The notes under the pieces are model-generated. The model was not told where the DNA came from, searched no databases, and saw nothing but the letters and a program-made list of their open reading frames with translations. Shown piece after piece: positions 63,511 through 64,000 of a stretch of 64,000 nt of DNA (its first letter is position 1; each line of letters begins with the position of its first letter). The DNA lies in NCBI GenBank assembly GCA_905331475.1, contig CAJNYU010002681.1, positions 435,633 to 499,632 of the forward strand. The letters run 5' to 3'. This DNA comes from Rotaria socialis (taxonomy: Eukaryota > Rotifera > Eurotatoria > Philodinida > Philodinidae). Both the position numbers and the translations under genes were made by a program.

Positions 63511-64000
63511 GATGAAAAACATGATCGACTTTCACCACAATTAAATGATGATCGATATGCAACAAAATCACAACAAGGACAAATTTTACAAGGTGTCGGT
63601 CCAGCTACAGCTGATCGATCATCATGGGGCGCATCCAATGGAAAATCATCCGATTTACCAGCACCTATTAGTGGCGATTCATCAGTACGTTCAAATATAG
63701 GTGGTCGAAAACCAGGTTAGTTCATATATCATCAGTATTCCCTTGACTATTTCTATTCAAATCTCAAATTTTTTACATAAAATTTACATGACCTTTCAGA
63801 AATATTCATAAGAATAACCTTTAAATGTAAATAACACTTAGGGTTTTTTTTCTCCTTCTTCAAACTACTTCAACATACATATGTGAAATAATGATTTAAA
63901 AAAAGAAGACACTTCATAGATACAAAAAATTTTAAATCATCTATTTTCTTTTCTTTTTGTTATAGATACTGACGATACAAAAGGACGTGGTAATACATTA
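61427..64000 (+). CDS. NHERF-like scaffold with two PDZ domains (5' part, runs off the window)
   Basis: NHERF proteins gather transporters and receptors beneath the plasma membrane through PDZ domains. Exons seen: 61427-61613, 61679-62173, 62330-62779, 62945-63715 and 63966 to the window edge. PDZ1 (about residues 50-145) starts RPRLCLLRKWPHYDGYGVHL, as in invertebrate NHERF, and continues VEPNSPAESGGLLSEDVVLSVNG. PDZ2 (about 388-475) has PRMCSLTLRPGIDTIGISL, VEPSSLANRAGIEPDDCIVSLN. In PDZ2 the carboxylate loop is DTIGISL rather than the usual GYGF type. Between them lies a long disordered linker with an Asp run, and PPPPYENL, a likely WW-binding PPxY motif. After PDZ2 comes a Ser/Thr/Gln-rich stretch. 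Intron 2 is GC-AG. The C-terminus is not in the window, so an ezrin-binding tail cannot be checked. Confidence 0.8.
62174..62329 (+). other. GC-AG intron 2 of the NHERF-like gene
   Basis: The donor is CAG|GCAAGT, otherwise a perfect match to the splice consensus, as GC donors usually are. The acceptor is CTATTACAG. The frame (PYSG... to DHAIENGKSFF) continues only through this junction. Confidence 0.75.

Noticed and set aside
1-64000. Genomic copy of the published rotifer spliced leader
   Set aside because: I looked for a GGCTTATTACAACTTACC-like sequence before a GT donor and did not see one; leader genes usually lie elsewhere.
1-64000. LTR, capsid-bearing or other virus-like elements
   Set aside because: No reverse transcriptase, integrase, capsid or long direct terminal repeats were recognised on either strand.

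Overview
The window reads as nuclear DNA of a small invertebrate. It is AT-rich, and its animal genes are cut by many short GT-AG introns (mostly about 45-75 nt) with T-rich acceptors and TTTAG/TATAG ends. Several same-strand genes lie close together, with a bare splice acceptor just before the downstream ATG. That layout fits a lineage with spliced-leader trans-splicing, and a bdelloid rotifer (Adineta/Rotaria type) is my best guess at moderate confidence. I saw no rRNA, CRISPR array, bacterial-style operon or LTR/capsid element.

Layout from left to right: tRNA-Glu(CTC) at 1.0 kb; an intronless BRMS1/Sds3-family gene (1.35-2.3 kb); a 35-exon acetyl-CoA carboxylase (3.3-18.2 kb); a lipase maturation factor gene close behind it on the same strand (18.5-20.3 kb); a minus-strand endoglycoceramidase (21.2-23.7 kb); a decayed, unrecognised multi-exon minus-strand gene (24.8-27.5 kb); intron-containing tRNA-Tyr(GTA) (27.7 kb); 35-exon Mediator subunit MED14 (32.0-42.2 kb); a two-exon gene of unknown function (42.6-43.6 kb); RRP36 (43.7-44.7 kb); minus-strand sorbitol dehydrogenase (45.3-46.9 kb); RPL19 (47.4-48.6 kb), head-to-head with it; about 12.8 kb with no gene I can defend; and the 5' part of a two-PDZ NHERF-like scaffold gene (61.4 kb to the right edge).

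Exon structures were worked out by hand from reading-frame continuity and family resemblance. For ACC (2409 codons), MED14 (1520), sorbitol dehydrogenase (354), EGCase (532), LMF (538), RRP36 (250) and RPL19 (241) the exon lengths add up to an uninterrupted frame. Two introns use GC-AG borders.

The larger introns and spacers hold short non-autonomous DNA transposons. There is a three-copy hAT-like MITE family with 8-bp target duplications, a mariner-like foldback element flanked by TA, a GC-rich 259-bp MITE, and two other inverted-repeat elements in MED14 introns. An antisense small membrane-protein ORF lies in the 3.7-kb ACC intron. The most distinctive signals are two candidate trans-spliced gene pairs (ACC/LMF and the unknown gene/RRP36), the hAT MITE family, the nested antisense gene, and an AMPK-type phosphosite split by the first ACC intron. 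Lipid-related genes cluster loosely (ACC for malonyl-CoA, LMF for lipase folding, EGCase for glycosphingolipid breakdown), but nothing shows that they are co-regulated.
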